DNA of 64,000 bases from Planctomycetaceae bacterium (GTDB lineage Bacteria; Planctomycetota; Planctomycetia; Planctomycetales; Planctomycetaceae). Position numbers and translations under genes: made by a program. Each line of letters starts with the position of its first letter. Position 1 is the first letter of the stretch. A model generated the notes under the pieces. The model was not told the origin of the DNA. It did not search any database and saw only the letters and a list, made by a program, of their open reading frames with translations. The stretch spans positions 62,001 through 126,000 of the forward strand of contig CANJQC010000002.1 of the NCBI GenBank assembly GCA_947476295.1. Reading direction: 5' to 3'. Positions 27,140 through 35,843 of this stretch are shown in pieces.

Positions 27140-27941
27140 TTGGAACCTCTCCCCATTGAACTCGATACTGATGACAGAAAATGCCAGCGGAGATCGCAAC
27201 GTTCAGCGAATCGGTACCGTTGAGCATTGAAATCGTCAGCCGATTCCTGAGCACACGCTGAACCTCGTCAGAAATGCCATCGTATTCATTGCCGAACACC
27301 AGCACCGTGCGTTCGGAAAATCGAAATTCGTCCAGACAAGTGGCATTGCAATCTAGCACTGTGCCGCAGACATTGAATCTGCGTTGCCCACACAGGTCAT
27401 ACAGCATTGAAGGCAATTCGTCCGTTTCAACAATCGGCATAAAAAGCACGTTGCCCATGGACACACGCAGCACGCGGCGTGAAAACGGATCAGCCGATCC
27501 TTTGCCAAAGATGACGCCATTTGCCCCGAATGCGGACGCTATCCGAATCAGTGCCCCCACGTTCTCGGGATCAACAACACAATCCACTGCAATGATCAAC
27601 GAAGGGCCGTTGGGCGGAATCCATTGGTCCGGATCTGGTACTGCCGGTCGAACGGCGCTGGCCATGACGCCGCAATGAAACGAAAACCCCACGAGTTCAT
27701 CCGCTAGGTCCGTTCGCAGTCTTAAGACCGAAACATCAGGCCGCAGAAATGGTTCACACGTCGCGAATTTTCTGTCACTCACCAGTACACACTGCACATC
27801 CAGCGGACTACGCAGCACGCGCTCAACAACCGTCACGCCTTCCGCCACAAACAGCCGTGCATCGCGCACGGCATTTTTGGTCTTCAGGCTCCTGAAGACG
27901 TCCAAACGCGGGTCGTCGAGCGTTTCAATTCGTTCGTGCAT
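27123..27941 (-). CDS. SpoU/TrmH-family RNA methyltransferase
   Basis: A 272-residue SPOUT methyltransferase, the second in this window. It has an N-terminal RNA-binding-like domain ([14 protein letters not shown] near residue 30), then motif 1, [19 protein letters not shown], motif 2, [10 protein letters not shown], and motif 3, [17 protein letters not shown]. The target is unknown; rRNA or tRNA ribose is expected. It shares only family motifs with the RlmB-like gene at 21.4 kb. It overlaps the acylphosphatase gene and is divergent from mtaB; the 127-base gap must hold both promoters. Confidence 0.88.
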   Translation of the reverse strand: MHERIETLDDPRLDVFRSLKTKNAVRDARLFVAEGVTVVERVLRSPLDVQCVLVSDRKFATCEPFLRPDVSVLRLRTDLADELVGFSFHCGVMASAVRPAVPDPDQWIPPNGPSLIIAVDCVVDPENVGALIRIASAFGANGVIFGKGSADPFSRRVLRVSMGNVLFMPIVETDELPSMLYDLCGQRRFNVCGTVLDCNATCLDEFRFSERTVLVFGNEYDGISDEVQRVLRNRLTISMLNGTDSLNVAISAGIFCHQYRVQWGEVPNVRHD

Positions 27942-28068
27942 GACTGGATAACTGACTCTGACAGAAATCGGAAGTGGATTGGCTGTGGAAAATTGTGTAT
28001 CGTATCATCTCTGCGGTACAACCGTAATTCTCGCTACCCGTCAAATTGCTCCTCTCGGATCTGAACGC

Positions 28069-29676
28069 ATGTCAGTAACCCCGCAACTATTGACCGCCGA
28101 GGCGTTGCATGCAATATCGACGCCAATGTCTCAACTTCGAACCTGCCGCCTGGTGACGCTTGGCTGCAAAGTCAATCAGTATGAAACTCAACTCGTTCGC
28201 GAAGCGCTGTTACAGAGCGGCTACCGGGAAGCGAATGACGATGAGTCGGCAGCCTTGTGCGTAGTCAATACGTGTACAGTGACGAACTCGGGCGATTCCA
28301 AATCGCGGCAGGTAATTCGGCAATTGTCGCGGCAGAATCCCGGCACGAAGACGATCGTCATGGGCTGCTACGCGACGCGTGACCCTCATGCTGTCTCAGA
28401 ACTGCCGAACGTGATCGAAGTCGTCACCGATAAGCGAGAACTGCCCGACGTGCTTGGCCGCTTTGGCATCGTTGACATGCCCAATGGGATCAGTGAATTC
28501 GAAGGACACCAGAGAGCCTTCGTGAAGATTCAGGACGGCTGCATATTGAAGTGTTCTTACTGCATCATCCCGACGGTGCGCCCGGGACTGCGCAGTCGCA
28601 GGCCGATCGAGATCGAAGAAGAAATCCGTGCGTTGATTGATCATGATTATCGCGAGATCGTGATCAGCGGGATTCACATGGGGCACTTCGGCGTCGATAC
28701 AAATAATCTGCAAGTCGGTGACAAACCCGAACGCCTGTGGCATTTGCTGCGTCGGCTGGACCGGATTCCCGGCGAATGGCGCATGCGGTTATCGAGCATC
28801 GAGACGGTGGAAGTCAACGAAGACTTTATCAAAGCGGCAGGAGACTGTGAACACCTTTGCCCACAGTTCCACCCCGCCCTGCAAAGCGGCAGCAACACTG
28901 TGCTGACTCGAATGCGACGTCGATATCGCGTCGAACGTTTCCTAGAACGACTCGATCAGATTCGCGATATGCTGGGCAACGATCCAGCCTTCAGCACGGA
29001 TATCATCGTCGGATTTCCTGGTGAGACCGATGCCGAGTTCGAAGAGACACTCGAAACCTGCCGCAAAGCTCGCTTTATGAAAGTGCATGTGTTCCCGTTC
29101 AGTCGCCGCGACGGAACACCCGCCGCAACGATGCCCGACCAGGTACCGCCAGAAGTGATTAGGGAACGTGTTCACATCCTGAGCGATCTTGAACGCGAAC
29201 TGGCGGAACAGTTTTATCTCAGTCGTGTGAGATCATTAGCTCGGAGCGCCATGCCACTCACAGCACATTCCGAAACCAGCCATCCGCCACTTCTCCAAGT
29301 CCTGGCCGAACGTGTATCCGAATCACGCCCCGGTTATATTCGCGGTTCGGATCAGTGGTACGTGCCCGTGGAAGTTCCGGGGACGATTGATGACCTTGGC
29401 CAGTTTGTGACGTGTCGAGCAGTTTCGGCAAATCGCGATTGCGTGACGGCGGTACGTGTGAGCGGCCCGGCGCCCGTCGCCGGTATTTGCTTTCGCAGCG
29501 ATGATGCAAATGGAAATGGCAGTGATGTTCAGCGCAGACAACTTACCGGGGGGCTGACGCCTCCCCGCTCGCCGGATTTCGATGCACAGTGCGACTCAGA
29601 ACCCGTTGAGTTTGTGCAACTGGGAACGCCCTGCGTAGCTTCACTGCACTCAGGAGTTCATTCATGGCCCGGCTGA
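28069..29676 (+). CDS. mtaB: tRNA methylthiotransferase MtaB with an extended C-terminal tail
   Basis: A 535-residue radical-SAM enzyme that adds a methylthio group to t6A37 of tRNA. The N-terminal domain binds the first iron-sulfur cluster through C33 (LGCKVNQYE), NTCTVTN and GCYA. The radical-SAM cluster is CILKCSYC, about residues 158-165. A TRAM-like region follows (about 400-480). The last 45 or so residues after about 490 are not typical: they include TGGLTPPRSP encoded by a GC-rich motif that recurs between genes in the window, so the tail seems to be a repeat insertion. ATG 28069 was chosen; ATG 28126 is also possible. It overlaps tmk by 13 bases. Confidence 0.9.
   Translation: MSVTPQLLTAEALHAISTPMSQLRTCRLVTLGCKVNQYETQLVREALLQSGYREANDDESAALCVVNTCTVTNSGDSKSRQVIRQLSRQNPGTKTIVMGCYATRDPHAVSELPNVIEVVTDKRELPDVLGRFGIVDMPNGISEFEGHQRAFVKIQDGCILKCSYCIIPTVRPGLRSRRPIEIEEEIRALIDHDYREIVISGIHMGHFGVDTNNLQVGDKPERLWHLLRRLDRIPGEWRMRLSSIETVEVNEDFIKAAGDCEHLCPQFHPALQSGSNTVLTRMRRRYRVERFLERLDQIRDMLGNDPAFSTDIIVGFPGETDAEFEETLETCRKARFMKVHVFPFSRRDGTPAATMPDQVPPEVIRERVHILSDLERELAEQFYLSRVRSLARSAMPLTAHSETSHPPLLQVLAERVSESRPGYIRGSDQWYVPVEVPGTIDDLGQFVTCRAVSANRDCVTAVRVSGPAPVAGICFRSDDANGNGSDVQRRQLTGGLTPPRSPDFDAQCDSEPVEFVQLGTPCVASLHSGVHSWPG
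29545..29575 (+). repeat. GC-rich dispersed motif inside the mtaB 3' end
   Basis: The bases ACCGGGGGGCTGACGCC followed by CTCGCCGG match in order the C-rich motif at 4946-4976 and, in part, 33268-33283. Here it is read as TGGLTPPRSP in MtaB. Copies in spacers and in a coding tail suggest a mobile or recombinogenic repeat. Confidence 0.6.
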
Positions 29677-30338
29677 TTGCCATTGAAGGCATTGACGGAG
29701 CAGGCAAAGGAACTCAGGCGAATCGGCTGGTAGCTTCGCTTCGAGAGGCAGGCCTGAAGGTTGAGACATTGCAGTTCCCGCGCTACGGAGCGACAACATT
29801 CGGCTCGGCGATTGGCGATTTTCTCAATGGTCGCTTTGGTGGCCTGAACGAAGTACATCCGCAACTGGCTGCCGTCCTATATGCCGGCGATCGGTATGAG
29901 TCGCGATCACTGCTGCTGAAGTTGATGGAAGAAAACGACGTCGTCGTGCTCGATCGTTTTGTGGGATCAAACCTCGCCCATCAATCTGCAAAGCTCGACG
30001 GCGACGCCCGCACGGCACTGATCGCATGGATCGAAAAGGTTGAATTTGAAGTCTTCGCACTCCCGCGGCCGCAGCTTACAATCCTGATCGATATGTCGTC
30101 TCAAATGAGTCGCGAACTGGTCGCTCGCAAAGCCGCACGCGATTATACTGATCAGGAAGCCGACCTCCAAGAATCCGACCTGCCCTACTTAGAAAAAGTT
30201 CGCCGCTGCTACCTCGCCCTCGCTCACAGTCGCCTCGACTGGCGCACGGTCCACGGGCTGAGCGACGATGGAGCATTACGAACCATCGATGATGTTGCCG
30301 CAGAGATTTTGATGATTGTACAGCAGTTCACACATTGA
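29664..30338 (+). CDS. tmk: Thymidylate kinase
   Basis: A 224-residue P-loop kinase phosphorylating dTMP to dTDP. The Walker A motif is GIDGAGKGTQ at about residues 9-18. The DRFVGSNLAHQSAK block corresponds to the DRY..SS.AYQ motif of the family, with Phe for Tyr and an altered S-x-A-Y-Q. The LID region is around RKAARDYTDQEAD. It begins inside the end of mtaB (AGGAG eight bases before its ATG), so translation is probably coupled. Confidence 0.88.
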   Translation: MARLIAIEGIDGAGKGTQANRLVASLREAGLKVETLQFPRYGATTFGSAIGDFLNGRFGGLNEVHPQLAAVLYAGDRYESRSLLLKLMEENDVVVLDRFVGSNLAHQSAKLDGDARTALIAWIEKVEFEVFALPRPQLTILIDMSSQMSRELVARKAARDYTDQEADLQESDLPYLEKVRRCYLALAHSRLDWRTVHGLSDDGALRTIDDVAAEILMIVQQFTH

Positions 30339-30445
30339 GTGTTTCGCTGACGAACGTGTCTCGAAAGACACCGTTCGGATCGAAGTGTCGGCAAATTATG
30401 CCAAACGTCTGCATTTCCGCAACAGTCACTTCTGGCAGAAAGAAC

Positions 30446-32131
30446 CTACGTACATTCCGGATACATGGCCTTGCTCACGCAGCCATGGCTGGCCTGGGCA
30501 ACCGTGGCTGACCAGTCGGCGAGGTAGCCTCGACGGGGATCCAGTGGTGGGCGAGGCTCGAGTTTGGATCGGCGAGTGGCCATGTTGGTGTCTGTGATGT
30601 TGACTGTGATTGTGCCCTTCAGCAAGTCGAAGGCAATTACGTCGCCGTCCTCAACACAACCGATCGGGCCACCAACAATTGCTTCCGGAGAACAGTGAAC
30701 TCCGATCGCTCCATGCGACACACCGGAAACCCTCGCGTCAGAGATGAACGCGATTTTTCCGTCGAGTTCCGGCACTGCCAGCGCCGCCGTGGCGATCAGG
30801 ACTTCAGGCATCCCGCAGGCTACCGGCCCCATGTTTCGCAACACGATGACACTGCCCGGCGTGATGCGGCGCTGTTCAACCGCACGGACGATGTCGCGAG
30901 GATCATCGAAACAAACCGCTTTGCCTTCAAACGCCGGATTCTTCATACTCGACACTTTGAACACGATGCCTTCCGGAGCCAGATTGCCAAAGCATATCTG
31001 CATATCGGCGAAGGGCTTGTAGCAATTCTCCTTTGTGACGATGAGATCCTGACCCGCAGGCGGCGTTGGCACGTCCTTCAGATTCTCAGCCATGGTCTTG
31101 CCAGTGACGGTCATGCACGAGCCGTCCAGCAGTCCACTGTCAAGCAAATGCCTTAACAGAATGGGCGTTCCGCCAATTCTATGCAGATCAACCATCGTTC
31201 GCGGCCCGCGCGGAGCGAAGCTGCAGAGGACCGGAGTCTCGCGAAAGATTGTTTGCAGATCTCGCAACGTGAAGTCGACTCCGGCTTCTCGCGCCAACGC
31301 GAGGATGTGAAGCACGCCGTTTGTTGATCCGCCTGCTGCCGCAATCGTCATCGCACAGTTCTTGAAGGCAGCTTTGGTGAGGATGTCGCGAGGTCGCAGA
31401 TTCAGCTTGAGAAGATTAGACACGGCTCCACCGACCCGACGACATTCAGCTTTCTTCTCCGGGTCAACGGCGGGAATGGAACTACTGGCCGGAAGCATCA
31501 GGCCGATCGCTTCCATCGCAAGACCCCACGTATTAAACGAAGCGGCAATCCCGCATCCACCCGGGCCCGGACATGCTTTGCGGATGATGGCATCGGACTC
31601 TTCGGGAGTCATCGCACCGACCGACACTGCGGCCTGTGAATCGTAAACATCCAGAATCGTGATGTCTTTACCATTGTGACAGCCCGGAAGGATGCTGCCG
31701 CCGCTGACGATGAGTCCAGGATAATTTGTGCGTGCCAATGCCATTGCAAACCCTGGCCCGTTCTTGTCGCAGTTGTGCAGTCCGATCATGGCGTCGTAGC
31801 AATGCGATGTGATCACACATTCGGCGCTGTTCGCGATCAGATTGCGGGACGGCAGACTGGCATTGCCGCCCTCGTGACCCTGGGTAATGTTGTCGCTGAC
31901 GCCGGGCGTGCCGAAAGGAAATCCCAGCATCCCGGCTTCACGACACCCGGCGGCGATCTCCTGAGCGAGTGCATATGCATGGACGTTGCATGTGTTGCCA
32001 TCCAGCAGCGGTACACCAATTCCCACCTGCGGCTTGTTGAAGTCGTCTGCCGTCATACCCACCGCGTAGTAAAACGCCGTGATACCTTTTTGCCAGCCGT
32101 GAGTAAGTTTGTTGCTGTTCCAGTTAAGCAT
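30446..32131 (-). CDS. ilvD: IlvD/Edd-family dehydratase (dihydroxy-acid dehydratase, divergent)
   Basis: A 561-residue iron-sulfur dehydratase. Cluster cysteines are in DGNTCNVHA, HNCDKNGPG and GPGGCGIAAS. The C-terminal active-site serine region is DARVSGVSHGAIGVHCSPEA, and the protein ends in WSATVAQASHGCVSKAMYP. The family includes valine/isoleucine pathway IlvD and sugar-acid dehydratases. Several blocks differ from enterobacterial IlvD, for example CGIAASFNT in place of CGGMYTANT and GGPIGCVEDGD in place of GGPIALV.DGD, so the substrate is less certain. It stands alone; a cluster of hairpins lies just upstream. Confidence 0.85.
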   Translation of the reverse strand: MLNWNSNKLTHGWQKGITAFYYAVGMTADDFNKPQVGIGVPLLDGNTCNVHAYALAQEIAAGCREAGMLGFPFGTPGVSDNITQGHEGGNASLPSRNLIANSAECVITSHCYDAMIGLHNCDKNGPGFAMALARTNYPGLIVSGGSILPGCHNGKDITILDVYDSQAAVSVGAMTPEESDAIIRKACPGPGGCGIAASFNTWGLAMEAIGLMLPASSSIPAVDPEKKAECRRVGGAVSNLLKLNLRPRDILTKAAFKNCAMTIAAAGGSTNGVLHILALAREAGVDFTLRDLQTIFRETPVLCSFAPRGPRTMVDLHRIGGTPILLRHLLDSGLLDGSCMTVTGKTMAENLKDVPTPPAGQDLIVTKENCYKPFADMQICFGNLAPEGIVFKVSSMKNPAFEGKAVCFDDPRDIVRAVEQRRITPGSVIVLRNMGPVACGMPEVLIATAALAVPELDGKIAFISDARVSGVSHGAIGVHCSPEAIVGGPIGCVEDGDVIAFDLLKGTITVNITDTNMATRRSKLEPRPPLDPRRGYLADWSATVAQASHGCVSKAMYPECT

Positions 32132-32173
32132 GGGATAAGTTTTCAGTGGTCAGTGTCGAGTTTTTAGTCGTCG

Positions 32174-32297
32174 GTCCTTTCTGCCGGAAAGGACTTCGCA
32201 GCTTGCTGCGACCCGCGATCAAACGCAGGCGGATTGAACGGCAACGTGGCGACGTTGAATAGAAGTCCGTTCCCCGGCGGTTCGAGCTTCGCTCGAA
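32174..32297. repeat. Cluster of four short perfect hairpins
   Basis: Four perfect stems occur in 124 bases: GTCCTTTC/GAAAGGAC (32174-32194), CGCAGC/GCTGCG (32197-32210), CAACGT/ACGTTG (32242-32257) and TTCGAGC/GCTCGAA (32281-32297), with loops of 2-5 bases. They lie between the DUF1080 gene and ilvD, both on the minus strand, and so would be in the transcript between them. They could be repeat debris or act as an attenuator or processing region. Confidence 0.65.
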
Positions 32298-32319
32298 GGT
32301 CCAGCCCGGCAGGCAGAAC

Positions 32320-33003
32320 CTACTTGATTTTTCGAATACGAATATTTCTGTACTGTGCTTCGCCCGGTGGCCCACCATGGATTTGCAAAGCAATGAGACC
32401 TCGCTGTTCGATCGTTTCGTCGGCTTCGGTGAAATCGACAGTTTGACAGTCGTTGATCCAAAGTTGGATGTGACGACCTTCGCACAAGATGCGGTATCTG
32501 TTCCATTCGCCGAGCTTCAGAACTTTCGCCAACTCGTCCTTGTCCGGTGACATGAGCACTTTGTTGCGTCGCGATTCATCATACAATGCGCCCCAGTAGT
32601 CTTGTCCGAGGTCCGCTTGGTAGCCGATCATTTCGTGATGGTCGGGAATGCGTTGACTGCGAAGCTGAACGCCGGCATTCGTGTCTTCGCCGAGCAGTCG
32701 GAATTCCAGCGTCAGTTCAAAGTCCGCGTACTCCTCCTTTGATGAAAGAAAGAAGTTGTGCGGAATCTTCTCTATTAGCTGCCCGCCGATGATGGATTTT
32801 TCTTCGACGCGAAAAATCCTTGAGTCCCCGTCCCAGCCTTCGAGCGTCTCGCCGTCGAATAGTGTGTGAAAACCATCGTTGGGATTTTTTTCATCTGCCG
32901 CCGCACAGCCAATCAGCGGGCTCATCGTGGTAGAAACCATGAATAATGTGGTCGAATCGCAAATGGCGACAAGGCAGAAAACCTGCACAGAACGAAGTTT
33001 CAT
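32320..33003 (-). CDS. Secreted DUF1080 (3-keto-disaccharide hydrolase) protein
   Basis: A 227-residue exported lectin/LamG-fold protein. Residues 1-35 form a signal sequence, and PLIGC near residue 33 resembles a lipobox, so it may be a lipoprotein. The mature part shows DUF1080 signatures: FHTLFDGETLEGWDG, FFLSSKEEYADFELTLEFR, NAGVQLRSQ and the closing GLIALQIHGGPPGEAQYRNIRIRKI. The family is greatly expanded in Planctomycetes and linked to breakdown of oxidised glycans. It lies upstream of ilvD on the same strand, with about 190 bases between. Confidence 0.9.
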   Translation of the reverse strand: MKLRSVQVFCLVAICDSTTLFMVSTTMSPLIGCAAADEKNPNDGFHTLFDGETLEGWDGDSRIFRVEEKSIIGGQLIEKIPHNFFLSSKEEYADFELTLEFRLLGEDTNAGVQLRSQRIPDHHEMIGYQADLGQDYWGALYDESRRNKVLMSPDKDELAKVLKLGEWNRYRILCEGRHIQLWINDCQTVDFTEADETIEQRGLIALQIHGGPPGEAQYRNIRIRKIK

Positions 33004-33516
33004 TGAGGGTTCCTTGAAGCCGGAAACTGTGGACCGCTAGTTTATCGAAGAGCCGAAGCAAGTAAAACTGACCAAGTCACTCAGAGATTCTCCCGGAACG
33101 AAAAATCTTGTTCTGCTGCCACATGGAGTTCCCGGAGTTCGTGCCACTCGTCGCTCATCACGGGTGCCGGGACATCCACGATGTGGATGTCGAACATGCT
33201 CCACGCGGTCATGAGGGAGAGAATTGGCGAGCGTCATGTGTCAGCTTGCCCGTACAAATACGAGGTACCGGAGGGCTCACGCCAGACTCATTCCTAGCCG
33301 CGCGAACCTAGCCGCGCGAAGTCAACCGACTTCAACGACCGTCGCTTAATTCCCCGCAGCGCGCGCGGCAACGCATTTCAGCAGAAAACCACTTGACCCA
33401 GAGATTCAAATCGGCTGCCAACGCAGTACCAGCGAGATCCCAATGATGCGCCCTGTTAAATCCGCGCAAACGCGAGGATTAATGGGCCATTCTGTCAGGT
33501 CGGCTTTCGGTGCGTG
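33004..33516. other. Non-coding stretch with repeat fragments
   Basis: No credible gene. It contains a partial copy of the GC-rich motif (33268-33283, CCGGAGGGCTCACGCC) and a tandem duplication of the 14-mer CCTAGCCGCGCGAA at 33293-33306 and 33307-33320. The stretch upstream may be decayed coding sequence, but no family could be recognised. Confidence 0.5.
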
Positions 33517-33702
33517 TTATGCGAAGGCTGGCTGGGCGAGATCACTGTCTGAATAGTCCATTGGATCGATCCATGACTGGCCACCATCAGAATCTTCCAC
33601 ATGCAGTTGAGCAACACTGCTTTCGACCGCGACAAGCGTCACAATCAGATTTCCAACTCGAATCGACTCTCCGGGAACAAGGTCAATCTGGTGGAGCAGC
33701 AT
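33517..33702 (-). CDS. 61-residue protein resembling CsrA
   Basis: A small ORF with an AAGGTAG-like site upstream. The segment GESIRVGNLIVTLVAVE (about residues 11-27) followed by QLHVED matches the spacing of the strands in CsrA (GE.I.IGD.V.V.V....V..GV), but the canonical M-L-I-L-(S/T)-R start and the usual C-terminal helix differ. If related, it could be an RNA-binding regulator; it may equally be an unrelated small beta protein. It sits near, but is not overlapping, the ECF sigma gene. Confidence 0.5.
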   Translation of the reverse strand: MLLHQIDLVPGESIRVGNLIVTLVAVESSVAQLHVEDSDGGQSWIDPMDYSDSDLAQPAFA

Positions 33703-34095
33703 GATGGAAGGGCTACCTTTGTAGAGAACACCACCACGCCCAAACCGCGTTTTTGATCGCCGAGCGTGTGATGAGAATTGTCAAGTGGATATCTGCAATG
33801 AAGTATCAGCAGAACGCTGACGGGACTCTTCAGTGGTTAGACAATCGCAGATGTCCTCAAAGTGAAGTGAGCTTTATACCGATGTATTCACAATCCATCA
33901 ATCTCGATTTGAAACTCATTTCGATGTTCGTGACAGCTTTTCTTAAAGAGAAAATTTGCCTGCCAGGCCCTTTTATTTCTGCAGAAAATTGTTCTCGTTT
34001 TAATTTGGGAAGGCTGGAGCGATTTGGGCTTTGAATGAAAACGTTTAGCACCGCTGACTTAAATCGAGTCAAACCATCAGGCTGAAGTCGCTGCC
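33703..34095. other. AT-richer spacer before the ECF sigma gene end
   Basis: This is visibly richer in A and T than its surroundings. A 93-codon frame on the plus strand and a 71-codon one on the minus strand are open, but neither has a ribosome-binding site or a recognisable product. It may hold the promoter of the CsrA-like gene. Confidence 0.4.
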
Positions 34096-34671
34096 CTATT
34101 GTCGATCTTTCGAAAGCCTTTGCAGTTTGGCAATCAGTTCCTGGCGAGCGCGAAAGATTCGGCTGCGGACTGTTCCCAACGGGATGTCGATGATCTGCGC
34201 AATTTCTTCATAGGAAAAACCATCGATTTCCTTCAGAACCAGAGGCCGTCGGAATTCTTCAGCGATTTCCTGCAAAGCCTGCTGGACCATTTGAATTTGC
34301 TCCGTCTGCAGCAAGGCATGATCCGGAGCGGACTGAGAGTGCTCATCTGCGAGCTCAAAGCCAGCGGCTTCGTGCAGGTGATCCAGCGACCCGGAGCTGA
34401 TCTTTGGGCGGCGAATTCGGCTGATGGCAACATTGCGTGCGATCCGGTACAGCCATGAATAAAACCCTGCCTCACGGCGAAATGTACTCAGCTTCTTCCA
34501 GGCCAGTACAAAGCCCTGCTGCGCCACATCGAGCGCATCATCTCGGGAGCCGAGTGCTTGTTCCAAACTATGCACCAATCGATCCTGATATCTCCGAACC
34601 AACTCATCAAAGGCGAGCGTATCACCTGACAGCGTTGCGTCGATCAGTTGGAGGTCCGATAGACTATTCAC
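34096..34671 (-). CDS. ECF-type RNA polymerase sigma factor
   Basis: A 191-residue sigma-70-family factor of the ECF group. Region 2 is at about residues 15-85 (AFDELVRRYQDRLVHSL, DALDVAQQGFVLAWKKL, FYSWLYRIARNVAISRIRR). Region 4 is at about 128-182 (FRRPLVLKEIDGFSYEEIAQ, then IPLGTVRSRIFRARQEL). No anti-sigma gene adjoins it. It is followed downstream, on the same strand, by a CsrA-like small gene after a 393-base gap. Confidence 0.93.
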   Translation of the reverse strand: MNSLSDLQLIDATLSGDTLAFDELVRRYQDRLVHSLEQALGSRDDALDVAQQGFVLAWKKLSTFRREAGFYSWLYRIARNVAISRIRRPKISSGSLDHLHEAAGFELADEHSQSAPDHALLQTEQIQMVQQALQEIAEEFRRPLVLKEIDGFSYEEIAQIIDIPLGTVRSRIFRARQELIAKLQRLSKDRQ

Positions 34672-34719
34672 GGGGAAGCTTATCGCAGAGGCATCAAAAG
34701 GCGTGGTTGAAGGTCTCTC

Positions 34720-35772
34720 TTAGGTCTTGGTTCGAGTCCGTGTCTCACGTCGTGAGAAACAGTACATTGCACCGATTCCGGCGATCACAAGTCCGATGCT
34801 GATTAGTTGAGAATACGTGAAGGGAGTGCCCCAGCGCTTCGGTTCGTCGTCGCGGAGCGCCTCCAGTACGAAGCGATTGATTGGATAGAGAATCCCTCCA
34901 AGTGCTAGGACTGCTCCGTCAAACGGACGGCGGCGAAAGTACCAGGCCAGAATTCCCGCGAGCACAAAGGCTGCGAACGAACTGTAGAGCTGCGTAGGAT
35001 GAAGTGGAATCGTTGATAATTGGTTCTCCATAATTCGGCCTTCCGGAGCCAGCTTTTCATATGTCAGGCTGTCCGGCGGAAATCGCACGGCCCAAGGCAG
35101 GTCGCAGGCTTTTCCGTAACAGCATCCATATAAAAAGCAGCCGATACGACCAAATCCTTCGCCAACAAACATGGATGGACTAATGACATCCAGCATGGCA
35201 AGAGGATTAATGCCGCGACGTTTACAGTAATATACGACACCGACAATGCCACCGATCACGCTCCCATAGAATACAATTCCACCGTCCCACAGCGCAAATG
35301 GTGCCACAAACAACTCAATCCCATGCTTGCCCGCGAAGACCTGACTCCCGTATTGCATCAGATAGTTTATCCTTGCACCGATCAGGCCTGGAATCAACGC
35401 CCACATCATCATGTCCCAGATTGCTTCCGGAGGCTGTCCGATCGCTTTTACCCTCCGCGATGCCAGCCATGTGGCTGTGGAAAACCCGACAAACATCATC
35501 AGGCCATAGCCGAAAACCGGGATGCCTGTTTCGACGATCGGGAGTTTGAAAAACTTGGCTGCTCCCAAAGCCACGGGAACGAGAAGCCAGAAGCCTGCTG
35601 ACATAGCAGATTCAGCGGCCTTCTTTGACGTCGCGTACATCACGCCGAAAGCCAAACCCACCATTGCCACCCAAAACAGCATGAACCATGCCGCACCGAC
35701 ATGCAGCTCATTACCCACCGCCTGCCATTCCCAAAGGTTGTCGAATACAAAACGCAGCAGCACTTTCCGCAT
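34720..35772 (-). CDS. lgt: Prolipoprotein diacylglyceryl transferase
   Basis: A 350-residue inner-membrane enzyme that transfers diacylglycerol to the lipobox cysteine of prolipoproteins. The signature GEGFGRIGCFLYGCCYG is near the middle, with GARINYLMQYG before it and HPTQLYSSF after. Seven or more hydrophobic helices are visible. It is longer than the usual 260-290 residues because of an N-terminal section with one or two extra helices (AAWFMLFWVAMVGLAFGVMY). ATG 35772 was chosen; an upstream in-frame extension to 35940 would overlap panC. Confidence 0.9.
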   Translation of the reverse strand: MRKVLLRFVFDNLWEWQAVGNELHVGAAWFMLFWVAMVGLAFGVMYATSKKAAESAMSAGFWLLVPVALGAAKFFKLPIVETGIPVFGYGLMMFVGFSTATWLASRRVKAIGQPPEAIWDMMMWALIPGLIGARINYLMQYGSQVFAGKHGIELFVAPFALWDGGIVFYGSVIGGIVGVVYYCKRRGINPLAMLDVISPSMFVGEGFGRIGCFLYGCCYGKACDLPWAVRFPPDSLTYEKLAPEGRIMENQLSTIPLHPTQLYSSFAAFVLAGILAWYFRRRPFDGAVLALGGILYPINRFVLEALRDDEPKRWGTPFTYSQLISIGLVIAGIGAMYCFSRRETRTRTKT

Positions 35773-35843
35773 AGCAACAGAATCTCCAGTCGAACAGATG
35801 TCGATCGTTTCGCGCGCGATGAATGATAGCGAACCTGCGGGGG

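Noticed and set aside
33753-34034. 93-codon plus-strand open frame in the AT-richer spacer
   Set aside because: No ribosome-binding site, no recognisable motif, and atypical composition; likely chance.
34722-34745. GGTTCGAGTCC, resembling a tRNA T-loop
   Set aside because: It lies at the 3' end of lgt, and no cloverleaf or acceptor stem could be drawn around it.
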